From the NCBI RefSeq assembly GCF_021917145.1, contig NC_061070.1, forward strand, positions 8,294,743-8,358,742: a DNA stretch of 64,000 nucleotides. Reading direction: 5' to 3'. The stretch comes from Hypomesus transpacificus (lineage: Eukaryota > Chordata > Actinopteri > Osmeriformes > Osmeridae). The translations under genes and the position numbers were made by a program. The notes beneath the pieces were generated by a model. The model was not told where the DNA came from. It worked only from the letters and a program-made list of their open reading frames with translations, and did not search any database. Below, piece after piece: positions 49,015-60,986 of this stretch (positions are counted from its first letter, which is position 1; every line of letters begins with the position of its first letter).

Positions 49015-50341
49015 CGACGCTCCCTGCACGCGTGTATATCAGTTCGCTTGATAATAACGTAAATTTATTGTTATTCTCCTGTTGCGATGATGACTCCTGG
49101 CGCTGTCTTAACCGTGCGTAAAGGAACTGGCATAAAGTGGTGCTATTGGATTTTGAATAATTGATAGATACTGTTACCAAACCGGTTGAGATAGTTACAA
49201 AAAAACATTCGAAATTGTTTGTTACTTTAATGCTTTAACTGACACAGTTTTTCAAACATGATGATTTAGGCCGGTTCTACAGATGTAGCCTAACATAAAT
49301 AGTATATACTTTCAACTGCAATTTAGAGGTAGCACTGTAGAGTTTGACCAAACTGAGCTAAAAGTAGCCTACCAGTATGACCACACCAGAGTGTTACATG
49401 CAGTGGGGTGGATGGTCTGACGGAGATCAGCCAATGGATAGAGGGCTGATGTCATTGGAAAGATCTGGAGCTCAAATCGAATAGCTGTGGTGCAACCTGG
49501 ACTGCACACTGACACTCTGACCCATTGTTAAAATATGTCTTGCTGTCTGGGCAGGGCTGTGAGTCATTAAAACGGACAATAACAGAAATCACCATATCCT
49601 TACAGATTAACATTGTTAAAAGACATATCCTTGGAAGCTCTGGCATATCAATTTTTGTCCAGTAGATGGAGCCAGCGGACTGGTTATAACATTATGTGGT
49701 TAACTTGAAGCCTGAGCCGTTTGCTTCCTGTTGGAAGAGAATGCCCGGAATATGAAATTATTCCTGCACCCTTGTGGTGTGCGTGACATGCAGGCATGCA
49801 CCATATGCTCACAGTTACACATGGGTGGAGGACAGCAAGGGGAGGAGGCTTGGTAAACTAACAGTATAATTTAACACTAGACTACATTACTAACACTGGA
49901 ATTATTTCCACCTTTCAAAATGTTCAACCTCTATCCCTTACACTGATTTAGGACCTAGACTGTAGGCATTGATATTCATGTGTAGAGGAGTGAATTTGTG
50001 CACAACTAAGGTGGATACAGTGCACAAACAGGACATTATGGAACCCCGTACATTAATGTTCTACCGAAGAGATGTCAAGATAGGCTGTTGTTTGGGACCG
50101 ACCATCACAACCAACTCAAATTCAGAACTATACCCATAAAGGAATCTGTAACATCACCAGAGTAACATGTTGACTTTGCTGGACCAGTTTTTGTACTTCA
50201 CAATCAGCAATGAGCAACACAGCTGTTTAGTCTAAGGAGATGCAGCGAGAGGAATTCTGTAGGTGGTCCAAACATGTTGTGCAAGTACATAATGACAAAA
50301 GAGAGAGACCAGGAGGCTCAAGATCAAATTGACCAATAATA

Positions 50342-50352
50342 CCCCCCCCCCC

Positions 50353-50379
<27 letters not shown>
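50342..50379. repeat. C run followed by (CA)n microsatellite
   Basis: A run of about 12 C is followed by about 12 CA units. Both are likely to vary in length between individuals. Confidence 0.9.
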
Positions 50380-50383
<4 letters not shown>

Positions 50384-50754
50384 TGTTTCGATGAAGGCAC
50401 TTAAAATATTCTTAAAAACAATAGAACTGAGGACTAGTCCCAGTTTAATGGTTTGTCAGCAAATCTTATTTTGCTGAAAGCTAGTATACATATACTCACA
50501 CAACACATCCCTTCAAAATTAATTTGAATTGGGAACCACTGAGCAGCAGTCATGATCCAGTAAACCATAACGAGATGCTGTGCATGAAGACAGTCTCATT
50601 TACAAGCTTTCCCATTTTTGACCCCATTTGATTCCCATTTCTGTGAAGTCACAGATGCCATGCAGTAGGTACAGGTAAAGGTAATAAACAATTGTATTCA
50701 TTTTAGGAATAGGACAGGTTATAGGACAAGAATAAAGACGGTGAGCCATGATTT

Positions 50755-52684
50755 CCAACATGTAGAAAATGTTGTTTATTTACGGTACATACAGTGGGTA
50801 AAACATTCCTTGAAAAAATGCGGCAGTTTTTTTTTTAAGGCATTCAGACTTCAAGAAGTTAACACTGTATAAAATAATTGCACAGAAAAAGGTAGAGCAA
50901 GTTTGACAAATATTATTACAATTTCATTAATGAGTTCCTTACTAAATCTGAGTTTACTGTATTTCCGGAGCCCAAAAGGGACAGTTTTCAAAATGTAGAT
51001 TCTTTTTTCAGTCTTCATCACAAAAATATGACTTAAATATCATGAAAGACTATTCATATAGTCTTCCTCTTGAGTTAAAGAGATTACAGTTATTCTAGCC
51101 ATCTCCCTTCCACAAATAGAGACATCAAGTAATTAAATAACACAGCCAAATGACATTTCCAAAGCATATTTTCCAATCCTCACACTTGGATAATATGATC
51201 CTTTTGAACAGACCCAATTCCTTCATAAATGTTGCATTAATCTTTTATTAGACGTGTCTAGATGTGCAACAAGCAAATCACATAACCTCCATAAGGCATT
51301 TGGGCGAGAATCCTGACTAGTATTGTCAAGATGGAGACAAACACATACAGTAAATGCTTTACAAGTCTGTTTACTAGAGGGAGGCTAGAACAGCCACGGC
51401 TGTCTACTTTCTTTTGCAATAAGAGTATAAAATAAATGACACAAAAAACATCTCAGTATAAGACTGAGAAGTCATTTTCTATATTTCAGTGCAAAGGTGC
51501 GTCATTGAAGCAGATGGAAAATCAAGCATTAACCATCTCACTAAGGTCACCAACACCTTTGCCACATATCTGCCATTTACCAAACAACCCCATGAGCCCT
51601 ACCACTTTCTAAGCACTTCTAGAGATAACAGGATAAAACAGGTAAAAGCAACGTGATGTAAATTCCAAAACGGCCAATATAAGGGCAAACAGGAGGTAGA
51701 GACACGTTTTCACCTGTCAAATCCCATAATAATTCTAAAAGTACAGAGGGAGAGGAGGCCTTAGGGGGTTCCTTTGAGACTAGCAAATCTAGAGGTATAC
51801 GTGGTGTTATACACAGACACTCAACAGGTTTCAGAGAACTTCGTCCACTACGAGGAAGACCTCAGTTAAGAGCACCTTGGACAGGACACATCTTGTGGTT
51901 TATATGTATGCAAATTTACTAGTACTTTATAATGTATGTACACTGTATGATATTTGATAAATGGAGACCTTTGAAGATTACATGGACCTGTGAAAGTCGG
52001 CTGTATAACACAGCAGCTTATGATCAAGAGGACCGAATAAGGTTGCTTAGTAACAAATAAAATACACTAAAGCAGGGTTTGGCCCCAAATTCTATTCCAT
52101 CCTTATGGAAAGAATGTCAGCAAATGTGCTACTGACAGATCTTTACATAGCTTGGCTTCTACTAAAGACACATGATCAAATCGAGCCTTGCTTCGCCGAA
52201 ATGGGAAGAAGAACTGTATCGCTTAACAAGAAGTGCCACCAAGAGATATTAATATCAAATAAATAATTAAGAGGTTAATGTGCTCCTTTTGATTTTGGTG
52301 CACAAATGACAGGTTGCTTGGTTGGTATATCATTTTTACTCTACATGACCCATCTCAACCACACTTTGCTGATATTCACACAGTTAAGTGCCTGTTTGGG
52401 ACACAACAGGTTAAACACTGTGCTTACATTTCCAGCCAAGTTATTTGCTATTGCAGATAGTTGACTAATGCATTTCAAAACATACAAACACACACTACAC
52501 TGAAAGGTCTAGGACCATTTAAAGCCAATATTAGTCTGAGGAACTCAGATATAGGTTGAACTCAAAAACAAGCAGAGACATGAACCGTGGTCATCACTAC
52601 ACACCACTACTGCTGTGATTACTGAAGCTACATTCTCTCCTGGTTTGGCCTGTTGTAGAGTATATTACGCGCGAGACATGACAC
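50755..52684 (-). other. Probable long 3' UTR of scd
   Basis: About 1.9 kb lies between the scd stop codon and an AATAAA hexamer at 50775-50780 (minus). It is AT-rich and free of recognisable repeats. SCD mRNAs in other vertebrates have long 3' UTRs, which fits. The end point is inferred only from the hexamer position. Confidence 0.5.
50775..50780 (-). terminator. Candidate scd polyadenylation signal
   Basis: AATAAA on the coding strand (TTTATT on plus), followed on the minus strand by a T- and G-containing stretch. Confidence 0.5.
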
Positions 52685-55600
52685 CTAGCCACTTTTGTGG
52701 CTCCCATCACCTGTTCGCTCGGCCCGAGCCTTGGCCATGTCTTTGGACACCTTCTTGCAGTCCCTGGCCAGTCCCAGGCAGCACATAAGGTCTATGAAGG
52801 CAGTGGTGAGGTTCAACTTGAAACCAAACTCGCTAGTGCCATAGTCGAAGGGAAACGTGTGATGGTAGTTGTGAAAGCCCTCCCCTGGAAATCAAGAGGA
52901 AATAGTCATTGTTTGCCTGGAAAGCAGACCATAATACATAATCACATTACCTTAGAAATGATAGTCACATTATGTATTTTGATAGGAATTAGGCCTTAAC
53001 ATTCTCTAAATATATCCCATTCGATGGGACTGACAAAAGCTCTCTTTGCATGCAAAAACCATGATATTCTTCCATAACTAAAACATTAGCAATTGCATTG
53101 GATAAGCTAGTTCTACCCTATGAATTCCAAACTGCTGAATTCCCAACAGCCCAGGGAGTGCTACTGGAGTTTGCATGATGGGCATTCACAGATAGAGCAA
53201 TCATGTTGCCAGTATGAATTTACATGAGACACACATTCAAGAGAACTAGGAAGCCCTCACATTTGGCTTGTTCCTTACCTATGGCGCTGAAAGCCACGAA
53301 CCGATTCTCACTGGGGTTGATCCCCTGGTCATAGGGCCTGTTGCCCCACATATGAGCTGCACTGTTGACCAGCCAGGTAGCGTTAAGTACCAGGGTGTAC
53401 CTCAGGATGGCAGGCACAAAGTACGCCACCAACAAGGACTCCCCCCAAAAGTACCAGGGAACCAACATGGGCATCAGGAAACACAGCAGCACCACAGACA
53501 GCTTGTAGTACCTGAGGAGAAGCAAGGGCAGAGAAGAACATGAAGCTCCGTCTGACCATGTGACTGTGTGAGGTTGCATGCAAACATCTTCACTTTGGCT
53601 CCATGCCAGACTGTGACTGATGGTCGGGTATTATGCATCTATGTAATGACTGTAGTAACTGTGGGTTGGTGAGTGTGTCTGCCTGGCTGCATGTAGGAGT
53701 GTGATAAACACAGGCAAATGGTATGATCTGATGAGGGGAAAATGGGCCCCTTCTTTTACCAAAAACTACAGAGTACAACCAACAGCCCTTTGCGGTTCAC
53801 AGCAGTCATGTTTAGAATACTGCTAGGATAGGTGTTTGCCAATGTTAATTGCCCTTTGATCAGCTACGATGCCAGTTTCGGAATGCATCCAATAGAGCTT
53901 GCCTAGAGACAAATGGACAGTCTATTTTCTCTGAGTCTGCCAACTACCAGAGATTGCAGGCCTTATCAGCAAATCTGCCCCCAAAGAGCTGTCGTGATCA
54001 CACTGACCCAGAGTGCAATTTCCTATTGTGACCAGGGGTTGAATGTGGAAATGGCTTTACCACTAAACACTCATGAGCTACGTGTGTGATCAAGCCTGGG
54101 TTGAAATAAAACCAAGTCTATTGGAGTGTACTGCACACCTTCCTATTCGAACTTCACCAAGTATGTGACTGGACTGTCCCCTTAAGATTGATGATTAACT
54201 GTGCTACAGAAAGATTTCTTATAAGAGACTGGTATGACTGGCATGACAATGTTATACAGCCAACACTATAAGTAAGATTGGTACTTTTCTGTCTCTTACA
54301 CGACCACACTGCAACATTTTAATGATCAAAAACACAGAACCTGGAACTAAACCAGTTTTACGTAAAATTTCATGTGTCTAGGGGTGAGGGGTGGACCATG
54401 TCCTTACTGTCTCTGGAACATCACAACTTTATCTGCCTTCAGATCGGTAAGCTCCAGCTTCTTTCCCTTCTCGATGACATCAGGGTGTTTCCGAACCAAC
54501 AGCCAGCCGATGTGAGAAAAGAAAAATCCCCTCAATGCATTGTGGGGGTCTGCATCCGTCTCTGAGTACTTGTGGTGAACCCGGTGGTCCCTTGCCCACT
54601 CGAAGATGTCATTCTGCAATGACACAGATCGAGGATTACATTGGATCCACAAAGAGAGGCTAGCACTTTATAATAATGCCTTGCCCTTACACAGAAATAA
54701 GCATATGATGATTTGTTTATTAGTCTGTGAAGAACAGGCATTCAGATTGATTTACCTGAAAGGCCATTGAGTTGGCTAGGCCAAGGAAGACTTTCAGTGG
54801 GAAAGAAGCTTTGTAGGATCTGTGACTCCATAGTCTGTGTGCTCCAGCAGTGATACCAAGAGCACTCGTGATGAAGCACATTAAACCTGGCCAAGAGATA
54901 GAGAGGTTAGTTTATTCATTGGTTAAGCTTTGCCCAAGTTTGTGGTTAACAAGGTAAAGTGACCACGGTCAGAGGACTAAGGAGTATAAACATCTGGCAC
55001 ACACATTCCTAGAAAACCTTAACAATGACACAGAGAAATGAATTTTCTACCAACAATGCAATAGTGAGGTGGCCATGTGTTGTCTATCCCCCATCCCAGT
55101 ATCACTGCTATGGAGTTATTTATGTTTGAAGCTGCCAGTGGGAGTATGTATGCATATCTGCTAGCCATCTCACACTTGTTTTTTCAAAACTGCTGAATGT
55201 TGCTCTATGTGAATCCAGACAAGGCTGCTAAGGATGTGAGAACCGGGGGCCTCCAACCAGGAAAGAAGGACATTCTGTTGTGGTGCTATGTAGCACACAA
55301 TGGAATGTCTATTGCAATGGCGATTGTCCTTTGTCTTGCCCAGTGAAATAATATGCAGTTCAGCATTGCAAAGACTGAGAGAAAAAAATTGCCTGTGCAA
55401 CTGTGGAAACAAAGTTTGGGCTGTTCAGTAATTTGAGTCATCCTTCTCTGGTCTACCTTTAGCACGAAAATCGGTCTGCCTTACCATAATAGTGCGACTG
55501 AGCAACAAAGTTACTTCATGAGGAAACACATTAATAGGGCTTCACGATATAGGCTGTAGGCCTACCTGGTGTACAGTAAGCCTATATTGTTGGTATAAAT

Positions 55601-56100
55601 TTGCTAATACTTTTAAGTGTAGGTCGTCGCGTCATGTAAGTGTAAATTTTTCCTGAAAAGTGAAAAAAAAATTCGGAGCCCGGCCAAAATAGATCTACCC
55701 ACATTCAACACTTGGCTACGCATTTACATACTGTATATAACGCCACCATGTGACCTATTCACCAAAACAGCCCGCTAGCACATTCTGTTCTCTATGAATG
55801 TACGGAGGATCTGGATTGATCGTGCGAGTGGAAAATTCAAAATTGTAATTATGGAATGTACTTACTCCAAACGAGAGTTAAACTTGAAGCGGATGGGATG
55901 AGCGTCACTCCATAAACCGCCCCAGTATGTAACAGTAGCATTGATATGATATTTCTCCACACCAATCTCGTCGGTGGTTTTGGACCATCCTTCTCTTTGT
56001 AGCTGTCATCAAAAACATCTTCCATCGCTGATGTTTCTGCCACAACCTTTCCGTTCTGTTGCTTGCGAGGATTGGTAGTCCTTGTCTCCGTTTCTGTCAT
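52685..56100 (-). CDS. scd: Stearoyl-CoA desaturase (delta-9), five exons
   Basis: ER-membrane di-iron enzyme that puts the first cis double bond into stearoyl- and palmitoyl-CoA. Exons (minus): 55866-56100, 54756-54886, 54408-54613, 53279-53511 and 52685-52884. All borders are GT-AG and phases agree, giving 334 residues. The start is the first in-frame ATG (MTETETRTTNPRK). The histidine boxes are all present: AHRLWSH in exon 2, DHRVHHKYSETDADPHN in exon 3 and GEGFHNYHHTFP at the start of exon 5. Hydrophobic membrane segments lie in exons 1, 2 and 4 (VVLLCFLMPMLVPWYF). The C-terminus RTGDGSHKSG is typical of vertebrate SCD. It is intact. Fish may have more than one scd paralogue; which one this is cannot be told here. 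Confidence 0.97.
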
Positions 56101-56469
56101 TTTGGCGATCAAGTAATGTGCAGAGACCTGATACTGTACAAAGAATGGAGCATTCAATTGAAGACAGATAGCCTACGCAGTAAACTCAACCAATACCATC
56201 CGTCCAGGAACTAGACTATGTAACACTTTCAGCCAGCAGTGCTGCTTGGGTCTTGCCACCAAAGCGGACAAGGAAAGCACTGTCAACACAATATCATGCA
56301 CACACATATTTTCACCTAGTTTCCAACTCACTTACCGTATAAACTTCAGCGACTTGTCTTATATCTACCAAAGATGGACAGAAGAAAAAGCTCAATTGAT
56401 ATTCTATTGCGAATGCCTCGTGATGCTGAACGCGCCCAGTAGCCAACCTCCGCTTTGTGAATTTCAGTC

Positions 56470-56532
56470 GTCTTTTTAAAGCATGCAATTGGTCGGGGAG
56501 GATGCCACATTGCCCTGACTTTTTCATTGGTT
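56470..56532 (-). promoter_or_regulatory. Candidate scd core promoter with CCAAT boxes
   Basis: On the minus strand a TATA-like TTTAAAAAG (56472-56480) is preceded by CCAAT at 56488-56492 and by a second CCAAT at 56526-56530, about 50 bp upstream of the TATA-like box. NF-Y sites are a known part of vertebrate SCD promoters next to SREBP sites. No clear sterol element was read. This would put transcription start about 350 bp before the ATG. Confidence 0.4.
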
Positions 56533-56539
56533 CCCTGTC

Positions 56540-58085
56540 ATCTGATGTTCGACATCCACGGGTGAAAGTCGTTCAAATGTCTTTTTTTTTCTTTTTTTTC
56601 ACAGTAACACTCATTGTTTAGTCATGATCATGTATTTGTTTGGGGATTACATAAGGTATGTCAACAGAGATGGTTTGCTTCATGGGCGTGCAACCATCTT
56701 TACATTTTTGTTACTTACATCAGTGACCAGCAGTAGCCTACGTAACCGAGGGCTTAAAAGTAGGTCACTCCAAACAGAAAATTGAATGATTCTATTTTTA
56801 CTTGGGGAACTGTACCAGGTAGACACATAACATTATGTTTAGCTTACACACAACAGTAGGTTGAAGTTAACCATCTGCACACGGTTTAAAGGTGGCATCA
56901 CATTTTGTAATGTTACCTTTAAATGTTAATGTAATCTTAAAAATACATTTAAAGTAATGCTATCTTAAATAGTATAGGGGGAATTTGGGTAATCTGGGAC
57001 ATTTTTTGCATGCATTTTCTCATTGGAGCTTCCCGATTGACTAGTGCCCTGACCGTTTCTGTGACACCACACCAATAACATCCATGCCAAACCTATAGTC
57101 AAAGTTCTGTGGACTTGACATTTTCATAGCAGGGAAGAAAACGCTCTGGAGTTGAAGTGTCCCACATTACCCAATGTCCCAGATTACCCGAATTCACGCC
57201 TAATATTATTTTTGGTTTGTAGAAAAACACCTTTAGCCTCAACGTAGCATTAATATACTGGTTGGAACCTGTTGACTTGCCTTAGTTGTATGATGAGTAA
57301 TCCATACAGATATACATCTAATCTTTTAGTTGAAAACATGATAAAAAATTGTAGGGTAGTTTATGATGGGTAATTAAAAAACACCCTAGCAACCCTCTAT
57401 AAAAGTTATGCATATGCATACACAGTAACAAAAGGTTACTATAAATGTTTAATTTAGATTAACAAAAGGCACAGTAAATAACTAACATCGGTTGTATGTA
57501 AAACCGTAGGATTCTATACATTTTATTGTTATAGAGAGCTCTAAAGTATATATAGCACACACAACATTTAGATCTCCAAAATATATACATATATATTTGT
57601 ATTCAATGACTGGATTCTGTGACACAGCAAGACCATTGGAAGAAGGATACATTTGGTATTTGGGAGGTGTTCTGGTGAACATAACACATGGGAGACTTTA
57701 GACCCAGTACCCCAGGGATGGCCAACAGATATAAAAAAGAAGAAACAAGAATCCACAGTTATAAATGTTGCATGTATAATCTGTCATACCTAATAAAAAT
57801 CTGAATTCTGATGCAATCAGGGTATGTCCTGACCAAAGAATGTGTCGTGCAAGAAGGGTACGGAAGGCCAAATATGTGGCAAGATGCATTATCTGCCTCA
57901 TCGCTTTCCCCATCACCAATGTTGACATGCTGTCTGCTTTATAAAAAGGTACCAGCAGGTCAAACGCAAGCTCTGACATCTACCCTCTATCCTCATATCT
58001 GACAAAACTCCCCTCACTTTTTGCAGTTATGATGTAATACGTTAGCTCACAGTTCATAGTGGCTGGGAGCAAGAAGATTGTGGGT
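56540..58085. other. Intergenic, no recognised feature
   Basis: Between scd and the trmt2b side I find AT-rich sequence with short microsatellite-like runs (TATATATACATATATA near 57575) and no gene. Confidence 0.35.
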
Positions 58086-58089
58086 CACT

Positions 58090-58400
58090 TGCAGCCTGTT
58101 GGTACTCCTGTGGGGTGAACATACAAATGATGTACGTATATATGTCTGTATGTGCTCACAAGGGTTTCCACAAAGAACCCCAATAAAAACATACAGGACA
58201 AATTCCTCTTTTGCTCATGTCCCTGGCCAAGGCACAAGATGAGCACTTGGACTTCAGTCGCCTTTTGACACCAGTTGATATGACTGATCACTGCTCCTGG
58301 CTGTCTTTCGAGGAAGGACAACAGGATGGGGGGTAATGCAGAAAACGTAATTTCATTGTGTGGATACTCAAGTGTGTGTGTTGGTGTCACGGCTACCCAC
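58090..58400 (+). mobile_element. SINE-like interspersed repeat copy (paired with 48674-48900)
   Basis: Shares the TGATCACTGCT and GAGGAAGG...AACAGG blocks and a GTGTGTG-containing tail with the copy near 48790. CTTTTGCTCATGTCCCTGGC at 58208 parallels CTCTTGCCGATGTCCCAGGC at 48758. The element borders were not fixed. Confidence 0.5.
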
Positions 58401-59194
58401 ATGTGTGTATGTGTTCATCTAGCATCACTAACAACGATAAGGACAATTTATTGTAATTCCAAAAACATGGTACATGAGCTGGAACGATACCAGGTACTGA
58501 GGTCCAATGTATCCCACCCTCTCCCTTCTATTCCACTCCCACAAAATTACAGTGACGCACATTGAGTGCAGGGGCAGAGTGTGCGCAGGTAGGTAGGTAG
58601 ACAGACAGGTAGCCCGTCCAATCATTAGTCAGGGTATTGCCTAGTGATTGGTTGTGTTTATAACAGTCTTGCGAGGCCCACAGATGTCGGATTGATTACA
58701 TATTAGCGTCAAACCTTTAAATGTATTTGCTGCTATCAAAAAAAAAAGTTTTGTGGGGTGGGGGGGGGCAAATAAGACAAAAAGTGCTGCTCAAACACAT
58801 TAAATACCCTGCCGTTAAATTTGTTTTATCTATGTGTGTGTATTATTGGTTATCTGTATTTATTGTATTTATTTATGATGAGTAGTTTCGTTTTTTATTT
58901 GTGAGTGGTTTTAACTGGACCTCAGTACTTATTTTTGTTCCTGCTCATGTACCATTCTTTGGAGAAAAAAAATCCTTATCCTTAAAATTCTTTCTGCCAG
59001 CTTGTATGAACTTTGGTGTCAACACTTGAATCGCTACTCGTGTTGATTGGTAATAGAGAACTGCCTTGACACACTTGAAATGGCTCCATCTAGTGTTGAT
59101 AGTGTCAGTAGAATTCCAAAGTGCTGTAATGAGGACATTTGTATGAAATCATCATAATTGCACTCTGTCCACTTCTCACCAGGATCCCAGCAGC

Positions 59195-60809
59195 TCATCT
59201 TTCAAACAGTAGCACAAGTTCACAGTGTGGTGTTTGTGGGAACATGTCTACAGGCACAGCCACTCTCAGAGAAAACTCTTCTCCTATGAGCTTCTTTTGA
59301 GGGTCTGGACTGCAGCACAACTCCTTGAAGTTCCTCATGGCCTCTCCCTCAGGTTTACAGGATATATAGACCAGCCTGCGGACAGAGGGAGTGTTCCGCA
59401 GTGCCCGGACCACACGGTAGTGCAGGCCGGAGCGGGCAGGGTTGACCACAACTGTCAGCTCCCTACTTATAGAGCTCAGCTCGGGTATTAGTTGAGGCAG
59501 AACCACTTCCGCTTTTCCCTGAAGGAATTCACAGTTGAACACCCCATTGAGGGCTGCATTGTGTCTGGCATCCTCCACAGCCTGTTCAATGAGCTCAATG
59601 CCAATGACTCTGTCCACTCTGGGGGACATGGCAATGCCAATGGCACCTGTTCCACAGCACAAATCCAGGAGGATACCACCTCTTTCTCTTCTTCCTCTGT
59701 CTGGTAGGCACATCTCTCTCACGGTGTGATAGAGCACCTCTGCAGCTCCCTGGTTCACCTGGAAAAATGCATCTGCTGAGATGCGAAACTTAAACCCCAA
59801 CACCTGAGGATGATAGGAATGAGATCAGTGCTTAATTTAATTAATACAATTAACCTTTGTAGGGATTATCCCCCAAATTAATCACCCTAATTACTCCAAA
59901 GCTGGTAATTACCTCCTCGTATATGTGTGGGCAGCCATGTAGGACCTGGTAGGGAGATTCCTCATGACTACAGCGAGTCACAGAACTTTCCTGGAAATAC
60001 AGGGAGATGAGCTGACAGACGACTCCAGGTCCCCGGATGAAGTACTCCACTAGAGCCGATTTGTGGAAGTCTATTTCCTCTGGAGTCAGGCTCTGTGGAT
60101 GGAAGTACACTATTGCCATAGTATGTCCCTTTGTATTGGTTCTTACTGTGATATCTCTCCAGTGGCCCCCAGTATGGAAGAGGAGGCAGGGTTCCAGAGA
60201 AGAGAGGCGGATAAAGTCCTGGTAGCATCTGGCCACCAGCAGGTGTTTTTCTGGCATGTTAATAAGGTTATCCCCATTGACACAGATAATATTGCCAGCT
60301 TTGCCTGTGCCAACATAAAAACCAACCGTCTTTGGGTTGCCATCAACTCCTCTGTTGACAGAGAAGTTGGATTTGTTTCGGTAGCCAACGATAGCAGGTG
60401 ATGCCTTTATAGGAAGTAAAGGAAAACGAAGTTTACTGTTATCTATTGTTGAATGTGATGCTGAAGTCAGTTGTGAAGAGTTTTTCATTGAAATCTGGTC
60501 CGAGAGCTGAAGCAGGATATCCTTCTGCTTCCTCTGTTTTAGTTCCAATTGTTCATTGTAATTCAGCCTCCACAATGGGGTCACAGCATCCGCCAATCGT
60601 TCCTCCCAAGATAGATGTTCATTGAATTTAAGCTTTTGGTTCTTTTTCCTCGACGTTTTCTTTCTTGGCCATGTTCCATGGTCAGTTGATGAAATTACCT
60701 TGTTTGTTGAATAGTTGCAAAGATATGCTTTCACCACAGTACGTGTAGGTTGGCGAATTGCTATTTTTAAGCTTAAGCCTGCTGCTAAGGACACCACACT
60801 TAATGACAT
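59195..60809 (-). CDS. trmt2b: Mitochondrial tRNA/rRNA (uracil-5-)-methyltransferase, two exons
   Basis: SAM-dependent enzyme that makes 5-methyluridine in mitochondrial tRNA and 12S rRNA. Exons (minus): 59913-60809 and 59195-59803, joined after YEE, giving 501 residues (human 504). The N-terminus (MSLSVVSLAAGLSLKIAIRQ) is Arg/Ser-rich and free of acidic residues, as in a mitochondrial targeting peptide. RYRNKS-type segment GYRNKSNFSVNRG, RTNTKGHTMAIVYFHPQ and YFQESSVTRCSHEESPYQVL match the family. The second exon carries FRISADAFFQVN, the SAM-binding LLDLCCGTGAIG, VVNPARSGL, and the catalytic-Cys region VYISCKPEGEAMRN, ending PHCELVLLFER. The targeting-like start and the AVTPLWRL segment favour TRMT2B over the nuclear paralogue TRMT2A. 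It is intact. Confidence 0.95.
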
Positions 60810-60986
60810 ACTTATCTTGAATCTATAATTTTATCGATAAATTGTTTTCACTATTAAAAACATTTGTAGCTGGCAGTCACATGTACAAGGACACGATACA
60901 TGAAGTGACGCATTATTTACGTTCCTACTTGTTCGACGTCATCTTACGGCGTCCAGAGCCAAGTAAACATTTCCGCTCCTGTCGCG
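60810..60986. promoter_or_regulatory. Shared head-to-head promoter region of trmt2b and dnajb12
   Basis: Only 177 bp separate the two start codons, which read outward. Any promoters and both 5' UTRs must be here or overlap the coding exons. Visible candidate sites are GTGACGCA (CRE/AP-1-like) near 60905, CACATG (E box) near 60879 and TTTCCGCTCC near 60970. No TATA box precedes either gene, as is usual for bidirectional housekeeping promoters. Confidence 0.6.

Noticed and set aside
48933-49121. Cys/Val-rich plus-strand frame
   Set aside because: It is the translated (GT)n microsatellite.
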